Assembly: GCF_003208435.1 (NCBI RefSeq)
Contig: NZ_QKMF01000007.1
Coordinates: 62,001-126,000, forward strand
DNA from: Pelagimonas varians
GTDB lineage: Bacteria; Pseudomonadota; Alphaproteobacteria; Rhodobacterales; Rhodobacteraceae
Direction of reading: 5' to 3'
DNA: 64,000 nt
Numbering within the stretch: the first letter of the stretch is position 1; each line of letters starts with the position of its first letter. A model generated the notes under the pieces. It had not been told where the DNA came from and did not search any database. It was given only the letters and a program-made list of their open reading frames with translations. A program made the translations under genes and the position numbers. Positions 63,292 to 64,000 of this stretch are shown here, piece by piece.

Positions 63292-63959
63292 GCCCATTCC
63301 CCGTTGAACCTGTAGCCACGTCCCCAGACCGTCTCGATCATCGCAGGACCACCCAATGCCTTGCGGATTTTACTCACGAAGACATCGACGATTTTCAACT
63401 CTGGCTGATCCAGATGCCCATAGGCAGCATTCAAAATCTCCTGCTTGGACAAAACGCGCCCCCCGCCCTGAATAAGAGCGTCTAAAATGGCCGCTTCCTT
63501 TGGGGTCAACCGCCCAGTTTTCTCCCCGATGGTCACGTCACCGGTTTTTAGGTTGATGGTTGATCCAACTTTGAGCATTCGAATGTCTGTCGTTGGCTTT
63601 TCCACCCGGCTGGTCGCAATTTGCAAACGGGCCACCACCTCAGCGATATGCGCAGCTCCGTTGCAAAAGTCCGTGACATCGCTGGCAAAGACCCTGGTGA
63701 TCAGATCGGGCGCAATGCGATCCCCCCAGATGACCAGAGGTACTGGGCGGCTCAAACGCGCGCTGCGCTCTGCAAGCGTGATCGCAGACATGTCGCCCAA
63801 GCAGGGAGCAGCCAGTATGACATCATAGGTCAGAGACCGCGCATGGCTGAGGGCATCTGCGCCGGACGGGGTGATCTCACAAGGGATCCGCTCACTTACC
63901 AAAAGATCAGCCCAGGTCCAGGCGGTGGTGACATCCGGATTTACCAATAGGGCAAGCAT
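63288..63959 (-). CDS. CtrA-like winged-helix response regulator with a degenerate receiver
   Basis: 223 residues. The C-terminal OmpR-type winged helix is close to CtrA (SKQEILNAAYGHLDQPELKIVDVFVSKIRKAL, IETVWGRGYRFNG). The N-terminal receiver keeps the fold but the normal phosphoacceptor aspartate position reads YDVILAAPCLGDMSA, with no aspartate after the strand, and the acidic pair at strand 1 is reduced to NPD. It probably acts without phosphorylation. It starts two bases after the stop of the gene cut by the window edge. Target genes are unknown. Confidence 0.85.
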   Translation of the reverse strand: MLALLVNPDVTTAWTWADLLVSERIPCEITPSGADALSHARSLTYDVILAAPCLGDMSAITLAERSARLSRPVPLVIWGDRIAPDLITRVFASDVTDFCNGAAHIAEVVARLQIATSRVEKPTTDIRMLKVGSTINLKTGDVTIGEKTGRLTPKEAAILDALIQGGGRVLSKQEILNAAYGHLDQPELKIVDVFVSKIRKALGGPAMIETVWGRGYRFNGEWA

Positions 63960-63961
63960 CG

Positions 63962-64000
63962 CTAGGCCTCCTCGATCAGCGGCAGGTCCGGATCATCCCA
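63962..64000 (-). CDS. C-terminal end of an unidentified gene, cut by the window edge
   Basis: On the minus strand the sequence entering from the right edge reads WDDPDLPLIEEA and ends in TAG at 63962-63964, two bases before the regulator start. Acidic tail and tight spacing suggest a coding gene in the same operon. Twelve residues are too few to identify it. Confidence 0.5.
   Translation of the reverse strand, partial: WDDPDLPLIEEA

Overview
This window looks like a chromosomal segment of a marine alphaproteobacterium of the Roseobacter group (Rhodobacterales). The basis is the gene order and protein types: yajC-secD-secF running into ccmA-ccmB-ccmC-ccmD-ccmG, a Roseobacter-type short-start flagellin, DUF3422, DUF6314 and DUF6456 proteins, aconitase beside a divergent DUF1223 gene, and a CtrA-like regulator. 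I see no rRNA, tRNA or CRISPR array.

Layout. 1-10.5 kb: housekeeping genes (DUF3422 fragment, DUF6314, purB, a solitary fliG, a lauroyl-type acyltransferase, DUF1223, acnA, an EamA transporter, a small secreted peptide). 10.5-17.5 kb, minus strand: one long co-oriented block, yajC-secD-secF-TauE/SafE-Mth938-ccmA-ccmB, then ccmC-ccmD-ccmG, with many 4-8 base stop/start overlaps; it handles protein export and haem/cytochrome c maturation. 17.7-20.6 kb: flagellin, and divergently a membrane pentapeptide-repeat protein whose first exported helix is out of frame at a G6 tract. 20.7-25.7 kb: serS, then der-bamB-TPR on the other strand. 26-31.6 kb: a two-gene RND efflux operon whose adaptor carries 10+10 tandem 14-residue repeats. 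31.8-47.4 kb: pepN, SDR enzymes, acyltransferase, lytic transglycosylase, gatB, two sulfotransferase-like proteins, bolA, a J-domain protein, an exported MsrB, sdaA and an XRE-cupin regulator. 47.4-53.7 kb: a large RTX calcium-binding secreted protein, a small secreted protein, and an AbrB-type permease with its GntR/FCD regulator and a clear operator.

53.7-62.3 kb is a genomic island. It opens with about 1.6 kb without a recognisable gene and then becomes visibly AT-richer. It holds a truncated TcmP-like gene, a coupled pair (uracil-DNA-glycosylase-like protein plus a C-terminal two-TM membrane protein) behind a C11 tract and palindromes, a convergent GNAT/P-loop pair, and a type II restriction-modification system (C5 cytosine methyltransferase plus MvaI/BcnI-type endonuclease). 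The coupled pair is my best candidate for an undescribed, probably defensive, system; that function is inference.

62.3-64 kb returns to core genes: a DUF6456 protein and a CtrA-like winged-helix regulator with a receiver domain that lacks the usual phosphoacceptor, preceded by the last codons of another gene. fliG, the flagellin gene and the CtrA-like regulator are scattered rather than in one flagellar cluster within this window.
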